From Roseivirga sp. UBA6061 (GTDB lineage Bacteria > Bacteroidota > Bacteroidia > Cytophagales > Cyclobacteriaceae): a DNA stretch of 64,000 nucleotides. Below, in pieces: positions 37,309 to 45,213 of this stretch (the first letter of the stretch is position 1; the number at the start of each line of letters is the position of its first letter). The notes beneath the pieces are model-generated. The model was given only the letters and a program-made list of their open reading frames with translations, was not told the DNA's origin and did no database searches. The DNA lies in NCBI GenBank assembly GCA_002427745.1, contig DIYF01000187.1:61092-125091 (forward strand), read 5' to 3'. A program made the position numbers and the translations under genes.

Positions 37309-38862
37309 GTGAGACTACCCTTTCTACTGTTTTTCATTTTTACCCTGCACTCTACCCTGGCTCAAAATACTGAAGGTGATATCGAAGTGGTTTACGGTCC
37401 GATGTTCAGTGTTGATAAGAGGTCAATACCTACTCAGATGGTAGGCGCAGATGAGAGGGGTATTTATATGGTTTACTCCAGAGGCAAAGATGGTAGAGGA
37501 GCCAACTATCTGCAGAAATTTAGTTTTGATCTGACGCCTCTGCAAGAGGTGAAACTAAGCACCAAATCGTTAAGAACAGAAACGGAAAAAGTTCTGATGC
37601 TGGATGGTGATCTCTTTCAGATCATGTTCAGGGATACTGGCAGAAAACGCACCTTCTATACACAACCGATAAGCAAAGAAAATTTCACCCTGGGTAAGGT
37701 GTCAGAATTAGGTTCCTATACCACCCCTAAAGGACTTGTGAACCTGCCTTATAAGCACGTAAATATCGCACCAGACTCCTCTTATGTATCCCTGGTATGG
37801 TCTATTCCGAGCAAGTATAAAGAGCACACCCGTTTTGAAGCCATTGTCCTGGACAGAAAGATGGAGAAGGTATGGTCACAGCGATACGAGCTCCCTTACC
37901 TCAATAAGTTACTCGACCTGCAGGAATTCAGGGTGGACAAAGAGGGGGTGATATATGCACTGGCCAAACGCAATTTTGACAGCAGGCGTAACAGGGTAGC
38001 CGGAAAGGTGAATTACGATTATGTGTTATTCAGACTGCCTCCCGGAGGAGATATTGAAACTCTGGAAATTGAAACAGAAGGAAATTATCTGCGCGATATG
38101 AAACTGGAGTTTGCTCCTGACGGTGATATTATTTGTGCAGGGTTTTACATTAATGACAGAGATGAAGGTGCCATCGGTGCTTTTTATTTGAAGTACGATG
38201 TGAAAAAAGAGGAGGTAGTGGCATCCGAATACCGGGAATTTGGAAGAGAGGTCTTTTTGCAGAACAAGACTCGAGAGGAGGCTGACCGTACCGAGAGAAG
38301 AATGAACAGAGGGGGGGCGAAAGAACTACCAGGGCATGTGATTGACAGGTTGATACCTATGTCTGACGGAAGTATACGCATGGTCGGAGAGCAACGCAGG
38401 GTTTACCAGGCCTCTTCAGGGGGAGCAGGTTCCGGAAGTGGTGCCATCAATTACGTGAATCATGACATTGTGGTAGTAAACATCAGAAAGGATGGAGAGA
38501 TCGAGTGGGCTAAACTGATAGGAAAACGTCAACATACTGTTAATGATGGAGCCGTCTATTCTTCCTATGCTCTGATGAAGTACCATGATCAACTGACTTT
38601 TGTTTTCAACGACAACGCGGCTAACCTGGACTATAAGGGCATGGGCAAAATTGCCAGGATGGCTAAAAACAGTGCTACTGTTATCACATCAGCCAGAGTG
38701 ACACCAGCTGGAGATATTGAGAGAACTGCTCTCTTTCGAAGAGGAGAGGCTGAAATCAAGATCAGACCATCCTTCTCCTATCAGCTCAACGAAAAAGAGC
38801 TTTTGCTCTTTGGACATCGTAAGCTCAAAGAGCAGCGTTTTGTAATTTTAAAATTTAAGTAA
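37309..38862 (+). CDS. Secreted protein of unknown function, paralog B
   Basis: The protein has 517 residues and starts with GTG at 37309, the only start that gives a good signal peptide (MRLPFLLFFIFTLHSTLAQ). It aligns end to end with the protein at 35717, sharing YGPMFSVDKRSIPTQMVG, YMVYSRGKDGRGANYLQKF and ALAKRNFD blocks. The clear divergence outside these blocks indicates an older duplication. The downstream region to 38962 is AT-rich and ends at the IS3 element. No family name is supported. Confidence 0.65.
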   Translation: MRLPFLLFFIFTLHSTLAQNTEGDIEVVYGPMFSVDKRSIPTQMVGADERGIYMVYSRGKDGRGANYLQKFSFDLTPLQEVKLSTKSLRTETEKVLMLDGDLFQIMFRDTGRKRTFYTQPISKENFTLGKVSELGSYTTPKGLVNLPYKHVNIAPDSSYVSLVWSIPSKYKEHTRFEAIVLDRKMEKVWSQRYELPYLNKLLDLQEFRVDKEGVIYALAKRNFDSRRNRVAGKVNYDYVLFRLPPGGDIETLEIETEGNYLRDMKLEFAPDGDIICAGFYINDRDEGAIGAFYLKYDVKKEEVVASEYREFGREVFLQNKTREEADRTERRMNRGGAKELPGHVIDRLIPMSDGSIRMVGEQRRVYQASSGGAGSGSGAINYVNHDIVVVNIRKDGEIEWAKLIGKRQHTVNDGAVYSSYALMKYHDQLTFVFNDNAANLDYKGMGKIARMAKNSATVITSARVTPAGDIERTALFRRGEAEIKIRPSFSYQLNEKELLLFGHRKLKEQRFVILKFK

Positions 38863-39032
38863 AAGTTTATATGTAGGGTATTTAAGTTCTGATTAACAAT
38901 TGATTATAAATTTAATTCGATAAATCTCGCATTTGCGATATATATTGAATTTAATCCCGAATGACTCGTCCTAAAAAAAGTTTACAGTTTAAAGATTATT
39001 TACTGTGTTATTTATGTGTTTCAAATTTAGTT

Positions 39033-39959
39033 CTAAGCGGTGTTTTCTACTGTTTTTCGGTAGTAATAATTCTTCCAAAGCTTAGTTGTAGTTCTGTTTT
39101 TTTCATGCAAGTCATTAGGCTTTAGATTTCCAATACTCAGGTGAGGTCTTTCCTCATTATATAGATTTATTACTTGATGGAGGAGCTGCTTGGCTGAGTG
39201 ATAGCTTTTAACAGAGTAACATTCCAGGTATTCGCCTTTTAAGATACCATTTACACGTTCAGCGATAGCGTTTTCTAATGGATCTCCATTCTCAGTCATG
39301 CTTATGCTTATGTGGTTATCCCTTAAAAGGCTTACATAATTGCCACTACAATATTGCACCCCTCTGTCGGAGTGGTGGATGAGTCCTTTTTGTATCTCTT
39401 TTTCCGATGATAAGGCCATCTTCAGTGCTTTAATAGATTCTATTGCTTCCAGGTTTTTGGCCAGATGATATCCTACTATTTTGTGTGAATAGGCATCTGT
39501 GATCAGGTTGAGATAAAGATACTTTTGGCCCACTTTCCAATAAGTAATATCACTCACCCAAAGCTGATTCGACCTGACTGGGGTTAAACCTCTGATCAGG
39601 TTGGGGTATTTCCTCAGCCAATGTGATGAGTTGGTTGTGCTTACTTTCCTTTTTCTGCGCCTGACCAGTAGCCGATGGGCGGCTAAAAGGTCAAACAAGG
39701 CATCTCTGCCCATTTTTATTTGATGCTCCAACATAAAAGGTTCAAGCAATTCATAGAGCTTACGAGTCCCCATACGTGGATGTGATTTCCGGATGCGAAG
39801 TACTTCGTTCAATACCAGGTCTTGCTCGAAGTCCAAATCGGAAAGGTACCAGTTACGCTGGTAGTAGGCTTGTCTGGTAATACCAAATAATTGACATAAA
39901 CGACCCAGAGATATACGTTTATGCCGCTCTTTTAAGATTGTAATTACTTGGTGTCGGAC
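39033..39959 (-). CDS. IS3-family transposase OrfB (DDE integrase domain)
   Basis: The frame is open from the frameshift site at 39959 to the stop at 39033 (308 residues). Internal TTG 39836 could act as a separate start. The DDE residues are complete: VSDITYWKVG (first Asp), HHSDRGVQYC (second Asp), and NAIAERVNGILKGEYLE (Glu about 35 residues later). An HTH_21 region (RKSHPRMGTRKLYELL) precedes the core. Expressed mainly as OrfAB fusion after -1 slippage at 39959-39965, as in IS3/IS911-type elements. Confidence 0.9.
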   Translation of the reverse strand, partial: VRHQVITILKERHKRISLGRLCQLFGITRQAYYQRNWYLSDLDFEQDLVLNEVLRIRKSHPRMGTRKLYELLEPFMLEHQIKMGRDALFDLLAAHRLLVRRRKRKVSTTNSSHWLRKYPNLIRGLTPVRSNQLWVSDITYWKVGQKYLYLNLITDAYSHKIVGYHLAKNLEAIESIKALKMALSSEKEIQKGLIHHSDRGVQYCSGNYVSLLRDNHISISMTENGDPLENAIAERVNGILKGEYLECYSVKSYHSAKQLLHQVINLYNEERPHLSIGNLKPNDLHEKNRTTTKLWKNYYYRKTVENTA

Positions 39960-40357
39960 TTTTTTCTGATGGGGGTTTTAAATTCTTGTTCTGCCAAGTG
40001 AATCATTAACTCATAACCTTCAGCCTTCAGCTTGGCTGTTTCCAATTCCGATTCAAGTAAACGGATACGTTCAGCCATTGCCCGAACATCGTGATCTGTC
40101 TTTAGTTTTTCTTCTGAAGGTGGCTGGTTACCCATATCGTGAGATAATTGCTCTCTAAAATACTGCCTTTCTTTGTAATTAAGGGCTGGGTAGCCTAGTT
40201 GTTTGCGCCAGCGATTCAAGGTGTCTTCCTCTTTTCTGCTTCCAGTGTATTTTTCCCAAAGTGAGGAGTTACTCAAAGGGCTTGTTTCTTGCTCCTTGAT
40301 GATGGCATGACGCTCTGCTATACTAAAAGAGCCTGCCTTACGATAAAATTTACTCAT
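39944..40357 (-). CDS. IS3-family OrfA (helix-turn-helix and leucine-zipper protein)
   Basis: The protein has 137 residues. A helical N-terminal region (FSIAERHAIIKEQETS) fits the OrfA DNA-binding part. The C-terminal leucine-rich helix (MAERIRLLESELETAKLKAE) is the expected oligomerisation zipper. It ends at TAA 39944-39946 after the slippery codons AGA AAA AAG. OrfA alone usually acts as a regulator in IS3 elements, and OrfAB is the transposase. Confidence 0.85.
   Translation of the reverse strand: MSKFYRKAGSFSIAERHAIIKEQETSPLSNSSLWEKYTGSRKEEDTLNRWRKQLGYPALNYKERQYFREQLSHDMGNQPPSEEKLKTDHDVRAMAERIRLLESELETAKLKAEGYELMIHLAEQEFKTPIRKKSDTK
39959..39965 (-). promoter_or_regulatory. -1 ribosomal frameshift heptamer A AAA AAG
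   Basis: Read on the minus strand in the OrfA frame, codons AGA AAA AAG give the canonical slippery heptamer A-AAA-AAG. A shift of -1 continues as GTC CGA CAC CAA in the OrfB frame, which stays open to 39033. The OrfA stop follows only 13 bp later. No clear downstream pseudoknot was worked out. Confidence 0.85.
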
Positions 40358-40400
40358 TATTAATAGGTCTGTGTAAACCTATTTCAGGACAAGACATTGC

Positions 40401-40437
40401 GTAGTCGCCTGACCACTCTAAGTGGTCAGACGACTAC
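40401..40437. terminator. Long hairpin downstream of the BNR-protein gene
   Basis: GTAGTCG plus CTGACCACT pairs with AGTGGTCAG plus CGACTAC around CTA, 16 pairs with one C/A mismatch. It lies 7 bp after the stop of the gene at 40445, so it probably ends or stabilises that transcript. The IS3 tip is 8 bp beyond it. No T-tract is present on either side. Confidence 0.6.
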
Positions 40438-40444
40438 TATCCTT

Positions 40445-43400
40445 TTAATCAGGCCTGTTATCGCCTGTTTTCTCAATCGTCAGGCTACGGTTTTTCTTCT
40501 GTAGGGCCTTGTTAAAGCGTTCTATGTCGTTCTCTATGAACTCGTTAAACTGTTTGGTTACACGTTCAAGTCGGCCATTCAGCACCTCCTGTACTTCGCC
40601 CTGCTGATCGGTTGGTCTGAAGTCAATGCCACTGCCATTGATGTCACTTGCCAGGGCGCTGAGTCGACCATATAACTTCATGGGAGAACGGAAAGCATCT
40701 TCACGTGCACCTGTCAGGTGGATGTCATAAAGCTTACCGGCAATATCTTCCGCAATGGCTTTCAGGCGAACGGCCTCTTTTTGCGTCCGTCTGTCTTTTT
40801 CTTCAGCCAGAATATCTTCAAGCTCACTTCTTAATACCTCTATGGCATTAATGCTGTTGACGGCTATGTTCATGGCATCACGCAGCTCCAAAGAGAAGTC
40901 TACTTGTGCCTGAATGTCTTCGATAGAATTTTCCGTTTTAGGGTCCTGCAATACCTTAAAGCTGCGGGCCATCACTCTTTTTAAGTTGCCCTCATCATCT
41001 CTCAGGGTAAGTACAGCCCGATAGGTACCCGGTACCACGCGGGGGCCGAGCTGACCTGCATTCAGGTCAAGATCCCAGGTAACCAGCGGTCGCCAGCCTT
41101 CACCGTTAAGCTGTACCCACGGACGGCCGGGAGGCTGCACGCGAAGCCTTGGACGATAGGTAGACTCATAACGGAGGTTCCAGTTAACTCGCTTAACTCC
41201 CTTGTCATTGGGAGCTCTTAAGGTCCTGATTACTTCGCCTTCTGTGGTCTGAATCTCTATAGTCAGCTTGCCGTCCAGTTTTTCAGGCAAATAGTAGTTG
41301 AGAGAAGCCCCATAAGCCGGGTTTCTTCCTGAGTTAAAGCTTGGCCCGTCAGTCTTGATGCTTTCCTTGTTATTGAATCTCCAGGCATCGCGTGGTTGAA
41401 ACAGCTGCCAGTCATCACCTAGCTGGTCGCCTTTTCTGATGGCAGAAAGATCGTCCAGTATGTAGTAACCACGTCCATAAGTACCTACTACCAAATCGTC
41501 AAAGCGCTCCTGAATTTCCAGCCAGTAAACGGGGGCAGGAGGCAGGTTATTTCTCAGTCTGTTCCAGGTATCACCATCATCGTAGCTGATGTAAATACCC
41601 TTATCCATACCCGCATAGAGCATTCCCTGACGTTTAGGGTCCTCTTTGATTACATGTATAAAGCTTGACTCATTTTTAGGGAAGCTCTCAGAAATTTTCT
41701 TCCAGGTCTTACCATAGTCTGAGGTTTTGTAGATGTAGGGATCGAAATTACCCATCTGATGCAGGTCCACTGAGATATAAGCCGTAGCCTTATCATAACG
41801 TGAAGGCTCAATGCTGCTGAGGGTTCCCCAGGCCGGTAAATCCGGGATATTGGCTGTCAGATTTGTCCAGTTGGTTCCTCCATCTCGTGTAATCTGCACC
41901 TGGCCGTCATTGGTGCCTACCCAGATGACTCCTGCTTCAAAAGGTGACTCTTCAATAGCAAACAGCGTTGAGCCGTCAAAGGTCATAAGGTTGTCAATAG
42001 CCACACCCCCTGAGCTCTGCTGGTGAGATTTGTCGTTCAATGTCAGGTCCGGGCTGATGATTTGCCAGCTTTGTCCGTCATCATCTGATTTATGCACAAA
42101 CTGACTGCCCACATACACTCTGTGTTTGGTATGAGGAGAAAAACTCAGCGGGAAGTTCCAGTGCCAGCGATACTTCATGTCGGCAGGAGCCCAGCCATAG
42201 CCGGCCTCAGGCCATACCCGCACTTCACGGGAATAGCCCGTTCTCAGGTCGTGTCTTTCCAGGCCGCCATCATAGCAGCCTGACCAGATAATATTGTTAT
42301 CGTTGGGGTCTGGCTGTGCAAAGCCGCTCTCGCAGCCTCCCACACCTTTCCAGAGCCCGAGTGGAATATAGCCCTGCAGGCTGTTGCTGGGGCCCATGTA
42401 AGACCAGCCGTCCTGTCTGTTGCCAAATACATTGTAGGGTATCTGGTCGTCTACAGCCGCATGATACATCTGAGCGATGGGCAATACCACCCGCTGAAAT
42501 GACTTGCCATGGTTGAGGCTGATGCTGGCACCACCGTCATGGGCTACCATCATACGATCAGGGTTGGTAGGGTCAATCCACATGTCATGGTTGTCACCAC
42601 CACCACGGGGTGGCCTGCGGTTTCTGGTTTTTCCACCATCCAGCGACTGTACAAAGCGCACACTCAGAGAATAGATTTCATCAGGGTCATCGGTACTTAC
42701 GGCAATTCGTGTATAGTAGGGGGCTCTTTCATTCCAGTCATGATCCTGGCTTTGCAGGGTCCAGGTTTCTCCTTTGTCTTCCGATCTCCATAGCTCAGGG
42801 CTGTTGATCTCAAAAAGGGCATAGACAATATTTGGGTTGCTGTGAGAAACCGCTACCGCTGTTTTGCCAACTATACGCTTTTCTCCACCCGGTAAACCTT
42901 TGGTATTCAACGGCTCCCAGGTGTCACCGCCATCGGTCGAGCGATAAACTCCGCCACCGAGGCCACCACTGTTGAGCCCCCAGGTATTGATATGTACCGA
43001 CCACATACCCGCATAAAGTATGTTCGGGTTTTCAGGGTCCATGGCCAGGTCAGCGGCCCCGGTGCCTTCATCTACAAAGAGTATTCTTTCCCAGTTTTTG
43101 CCACCGTCTTTGGTGCGGTAGACGCCACGATCCTGCTGAGGACCATATGTGTGGCCCAGCGCTGCTGCGTATACAACATCAGGGTTAGTGGGGTGCACAA
43201 TCACGCGACCGATACGCCCGGTTTTTTCGAGGCCCTTGTGCTGCCAGGTTTTACCGGCATCAGGGGAATAATAGATACCATTGCCCATGGCATGAGCCGG
43301 CCGCATTACAAAAGTCTCTCCGGTACCTACCCAAACCTTATTGGGATCAGAAGGAGCCAAGTGAATAGAGCCGATAGAGGAGATGTCCTGGTTGTCGAAA

Positions 43401-43639
43401 ATTGGCCTCCAGTTGATGCCGCCATCTTCGGTTTTCCAGAGGCCGCCAGAGGCCGCACCAATATAGTTGACCATAGGGTTGCCTGGTTCACCAATAATGG
43501 CAATGGCCCGGTTGCCCTCAGGGCCTATAAAGCGAAAATTATGTGATCTGAAGTTCTCATTGATCAGCTCTTGTGCCTGGCTTGTGAAGCCGGTAAAGAG
43601 CATAAAAAGTAAGGAAAGGAGGATTTGCTTTCGCATCAT
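40445..43639 (-). CDS. Secreted BNR/sortilin-type repeat protein
   Basis: Start ATG 43639 (MMRKQILLSLLFMLFTGFTS) gives a signal peptide; the longer frame begins 43663. The protein has about 1064 residues. It carries many BNR/Asp-box repeats such as SPDAGKTWQHKG, TKDGGKNWERILF, STDGGDTWEPLN and RSEDKGETWTLQ, giving the VPS10/sortilin-like propeller seen in Bacteroidota proteins labelled glycosyl hydrolase. The final 350 residues hold an Ig-like part (VPGTYRAVLTLRDDEGNL) and a helical C-terminus. Its activity is uncertain; sialidase residues are not assured. Probably exported. Confidence 0.8.
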   Translation of the reverse strand: MMRKQILLSLLFMLFTGFTSQAQELINENFRSHNFRFIGPEGNRAIAIIGEPGNPMVNYIGAASGGLWKTEDGGINWRPIFDNQDISSIGSIHLAPSDPNKVWVGTGETFVMRPAHAMGNGIYYSPDAGKTWQHKGLEKTGRIGRVIVHPTNPDVVYAAALGHTYGPQQDRGVYRTKDGGKNWERILFVDEGTGAADLAMDPENPNILYAGMWSVHINTWGLNSGGLGGGVYRSTDGGDTWEPLNTKGLPGGEKRIVGKTAVAVSHSNPNIVYALFEINSPELWRSEDKGETWTLQSQDHDWNERAPYYTRIAVSTDDPDEIYSLSVRFVQSLDGGKTRNRRPPRGGGDNHDMWIDPTNPDRMMVAHDGGASISLNHGKSFQRVVLPIAQMYHAAVDDQIPYNVFGNRQDGWSYMGPSNSLQGYIPLGLWKGVGGCESGFAQPDPNDNNIIWSGCYDGGLERHDLRTGYSREVRVWPEAGYGWAPADMKYRWHWNFPLSFSPHTKHRVYVGSQFVHKSDDDGQSWQIISPDLTLNDKSHQQSSGGVAIDNLMTFDGSTLFAIEESPFEAGVIWVGTNDGQVQITRDGGTNWTNLTANIPDLPAWGTLSSIEPSRYDKATAYISVDLHQMGNFDPYIYKTSDYGKTWKKISESFPKNESSFIHVIKEDPKRQGMLYAGMDKGIYISYDDGDTWNRLRNNLPPAPVYWLEIQERFDDLVVGTYGRGYYILDDLSAIRKGDQLGDDWQLFQPRDAWRFNNKESIKTDGPSFNSGRNPAYGASLNYYLPEKLDGKLTIEIQTTEGEVIRTLRAPNDKGVKRVNWNLRYESTYRPRLRVQPPGRPWVQLNGEGWRPLVTWDLDLNAGQLGPRVVPGTYRAVLTLRDDEGNLKRVMARSFKVLQDPKTENSIEDIQAQVDFSLELRDAMNIAVNSINAIEVLRSELEDILAEEKDRRTQKEAVRLKAIAEDIAGKLYDIHLTGAREDAFRSPMKLYGRLSALASDINGSGIDFRPTDQQGEVQEVLNGRLERVTKQFNEFIENDIERFNKALQKKNRSLTIEKTGDNRPD

Positions 43640-43769
43640 AGTCTGTGATTTCAGGTTGTGCACAAAAGATAAGAAATATAGCTACGGCTATGATCAGGAA
43701 TTATGTGAGGGGTGAGGGAGGTTCATTGATGTACAAAGGCCTGCCTGTTGCAGCTTTTGTGAAAGCGGG

Positions 43770-44963
43770 TTATTTGGTGCCGAAAAGCAGAAAATCCTGG
43801 CTGCCACGATTACTCAGAAAGAGGTCTTTGATATTATCTCCGTTCAGATCCACAAAGTCAATATCAAAGCCACGGCCTGTGATATTTTCCGGAATGATGT
43901 CACCGGTAGCATCTGAGAAGTTGCCCTTGCCATCATTGAGGTAGACGCTGAAGGGGGTGGACCCTCCAAACCGGGCTCCGTTGGTGTTCCCTGTCACAAT
44001 ATCGGCATCGCCATCATTGTCTATATCCAGAAAGGCTACTCCAAAACAGCGGTTATCATCTTTGGGTAGATGCGTGCTGGTGATATCCTTAAAATATCCT
44101 TTGCCATCGTTGAGCAAGAGTCGGTTTTGCCTTACTGCGCCTTGTACAAAGGCCTGCACATTGCCATAGAGAATGTCCAGGTCTCCATCGCCATCAATGT
44201 CTGCCAGGTCTACTTCCCTGGTTTCTTCCGGTGTGTTTCGGTAGACGAGCCTGTCAGATGACTGATCTTTAAAAAAGCCCTTTCCGTCATTGATGAGTAT
44301 GCGGTTGGCGTCTTCATTGGCAATCATTAAATCCTGGTCGCCATCATTGTCTATATCCCCCAGGGTAAGGTCCTGGGTTACATCTGTAAATTCCCCCAGG
44401 CGTTTAAGGGTTTCGTCCTTAAAGTGGCCTGTACCGTCATTGATAAGTATGTTGTTCTGACCATTATTTCCTATCAGAATGTCAGGCGCGCCATCCTGAT
44501 TTACATCATAAACCACTACTGAATTTGATGTACCGGTAACGGGAATGCGATCGCCTCCGTCAGAAAAGGTACCGTCTCCGTTGTTGAGGTACAATTCGTT
44601 GATCTTATCATCTTCACTCACTACGATGATATCCAGGTCGCCATCCAGGTCAAAGTCTCCGAAGCCGATATCTTCACTGTCATGGTTTATCTGAGGTATT
44701 CTTGAAGCACTTTCATTTGTGAATTTTCCCTTGCCATCATTGATCAGCAGAATGTTAGGCCTGTGCTCATTGGCGATTAAAATGTCCAGGTCACCGTCCT
44801 GATCAATATCTGCAATGCCTGCATCCATGGATAATCGCTGCAGGTCTGCGTAGGGCAGGTGTGTGGTGGTGACATCCTTATACAGAACAGTTTTACCTGG
44901 CTGCTGGCCATAAGCGATACATAAAGTGCCCAACATAAGCGAGTACAGGAATAAGCTTCTCAT
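43770..44963 (-). CDS. Secreted FG-GAP/VCBS repeat protein
   Basis: Start ATG 44963 (MRSLFLYSLMLGTLCIAYGQ) gives a signal peptide; ATG 44969 is two codons upstream. About 397 residues, with six or seven FG-GAP repeats, each having a calcium-loop motif such as DIDQDGDLDILIANE, DFDLDGDLDIIVVSE, DVNQDGAPDILIGNN, DIDNDGDQDLMIANE, DIDGDGDLDILYGN and DIDNDGDADIVTGN. It is an integrin-like calcium-binding propeller. No C-terminal sorting domain follows. Its partner or ligand is unknown. Alone on its strand, 106 bp downstream of it lies the BNR-protein gene. Confidence 0.85.
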   Translation of the reverse strand: MRSLFLYSLMLGTLCIAYGQQPGKTVLYKDVTTTHLPYADLQRLSMDAGIADIDQDGDLDILIANEHRPNILLINDGKGKFTNESASRIPQINHDSEDIGFGDFDLDGDLDIIVVSEDDKINELYLNNGDGTFSDGGDRIPVTGTSNSVVVYDVNQDGAPDILIGNNGQNNILINDGTGHFKDETLKRLGEFTDVTQDLTLGDIDNDGDQDLMIANEDANRILINDGKGFFKDQSSDRLVYRNTPEETREVDLADIDGDGDLDILYGNVQAFVQGAVRQNRLLLNDGKGYFKDITSTHLPKDDNRCFGVAFLDIDNDGDADIVTGNTNGARFGGSTPFSVYLNDGKGNFSDATGDIIPENITGRGFDIDFVDLNGDNIKDLFLSNRGSQDFLLFGTK

Positions 44964-45110
44964 TGCCATTTTTTTGATTTAATGGTCAAGTAAATCAGTT
45001 TTATTCCAATGGATAAAGTGTTTTATATGTGTGGCGTTAAGGAAAGGTAATCCTGGTGACTAATGTTGAGGAAGATTGAGGTTAGTACAGGGTATTAGAG
45101 TTTTAGGTAG

Positions 45111-45180
45111 TGAGTGGTGAGTGGTGAGTAGTGAGTGGTGAGTAGAAAGTATTGAGTGTTGAGTAGAGAGTAGTGAGCGC
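45111..45180. repeat. Heptameric tandem repeat (TGAGTRG)n
   Basis: Ten consecutive 7-bp units fit the consensus TGAGTGG/TGAGTAG, with drift in units 6, 7, 9 and 10 (AAAGTAT, TGAGTGT, AGAGTAG, TGAGCGC). It lies in the gap between the FG-GAP and the secreted Ig-tail genes. It does not encode a protein and 7 bp is not a codon multiple. Confidence 0.7.
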
Positions 45181-45213
45181 TGTAATGACCTCTGTATTAT
45201 GATTAGTTATCCA

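Larger units (their letters stand above)
38966..40392 (-). mobile_element. IS3-family insertion sequence, apparently intact
   Basis: The 1427-bp element is bounded by imperfect terminal inverted repeats. Left tip TCGTCCTAAAAAAAGTTTAC; right tip, read inward, TTGTCCTGAAATAGGTTTAC, with four mismatches or so. A 3-bp duplication GAC flanks it (38963-38965 and 40393-40395). It carries orfA and orfB on the minus strand joined by a -1 frameshift signal. It sits between the paralog pair and the BNR-protein gene, next to a strong hairpin at 40401-40437, and interrupts no obvious gene. Confidence 0.85.

Noticed and set aside
39033..39836. Separate OrfB with TTG start as the only transposase product
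   Set aside because: The frame is open upstream through a canonical slippery heptamer, so an OrfAB fusion is the better model.
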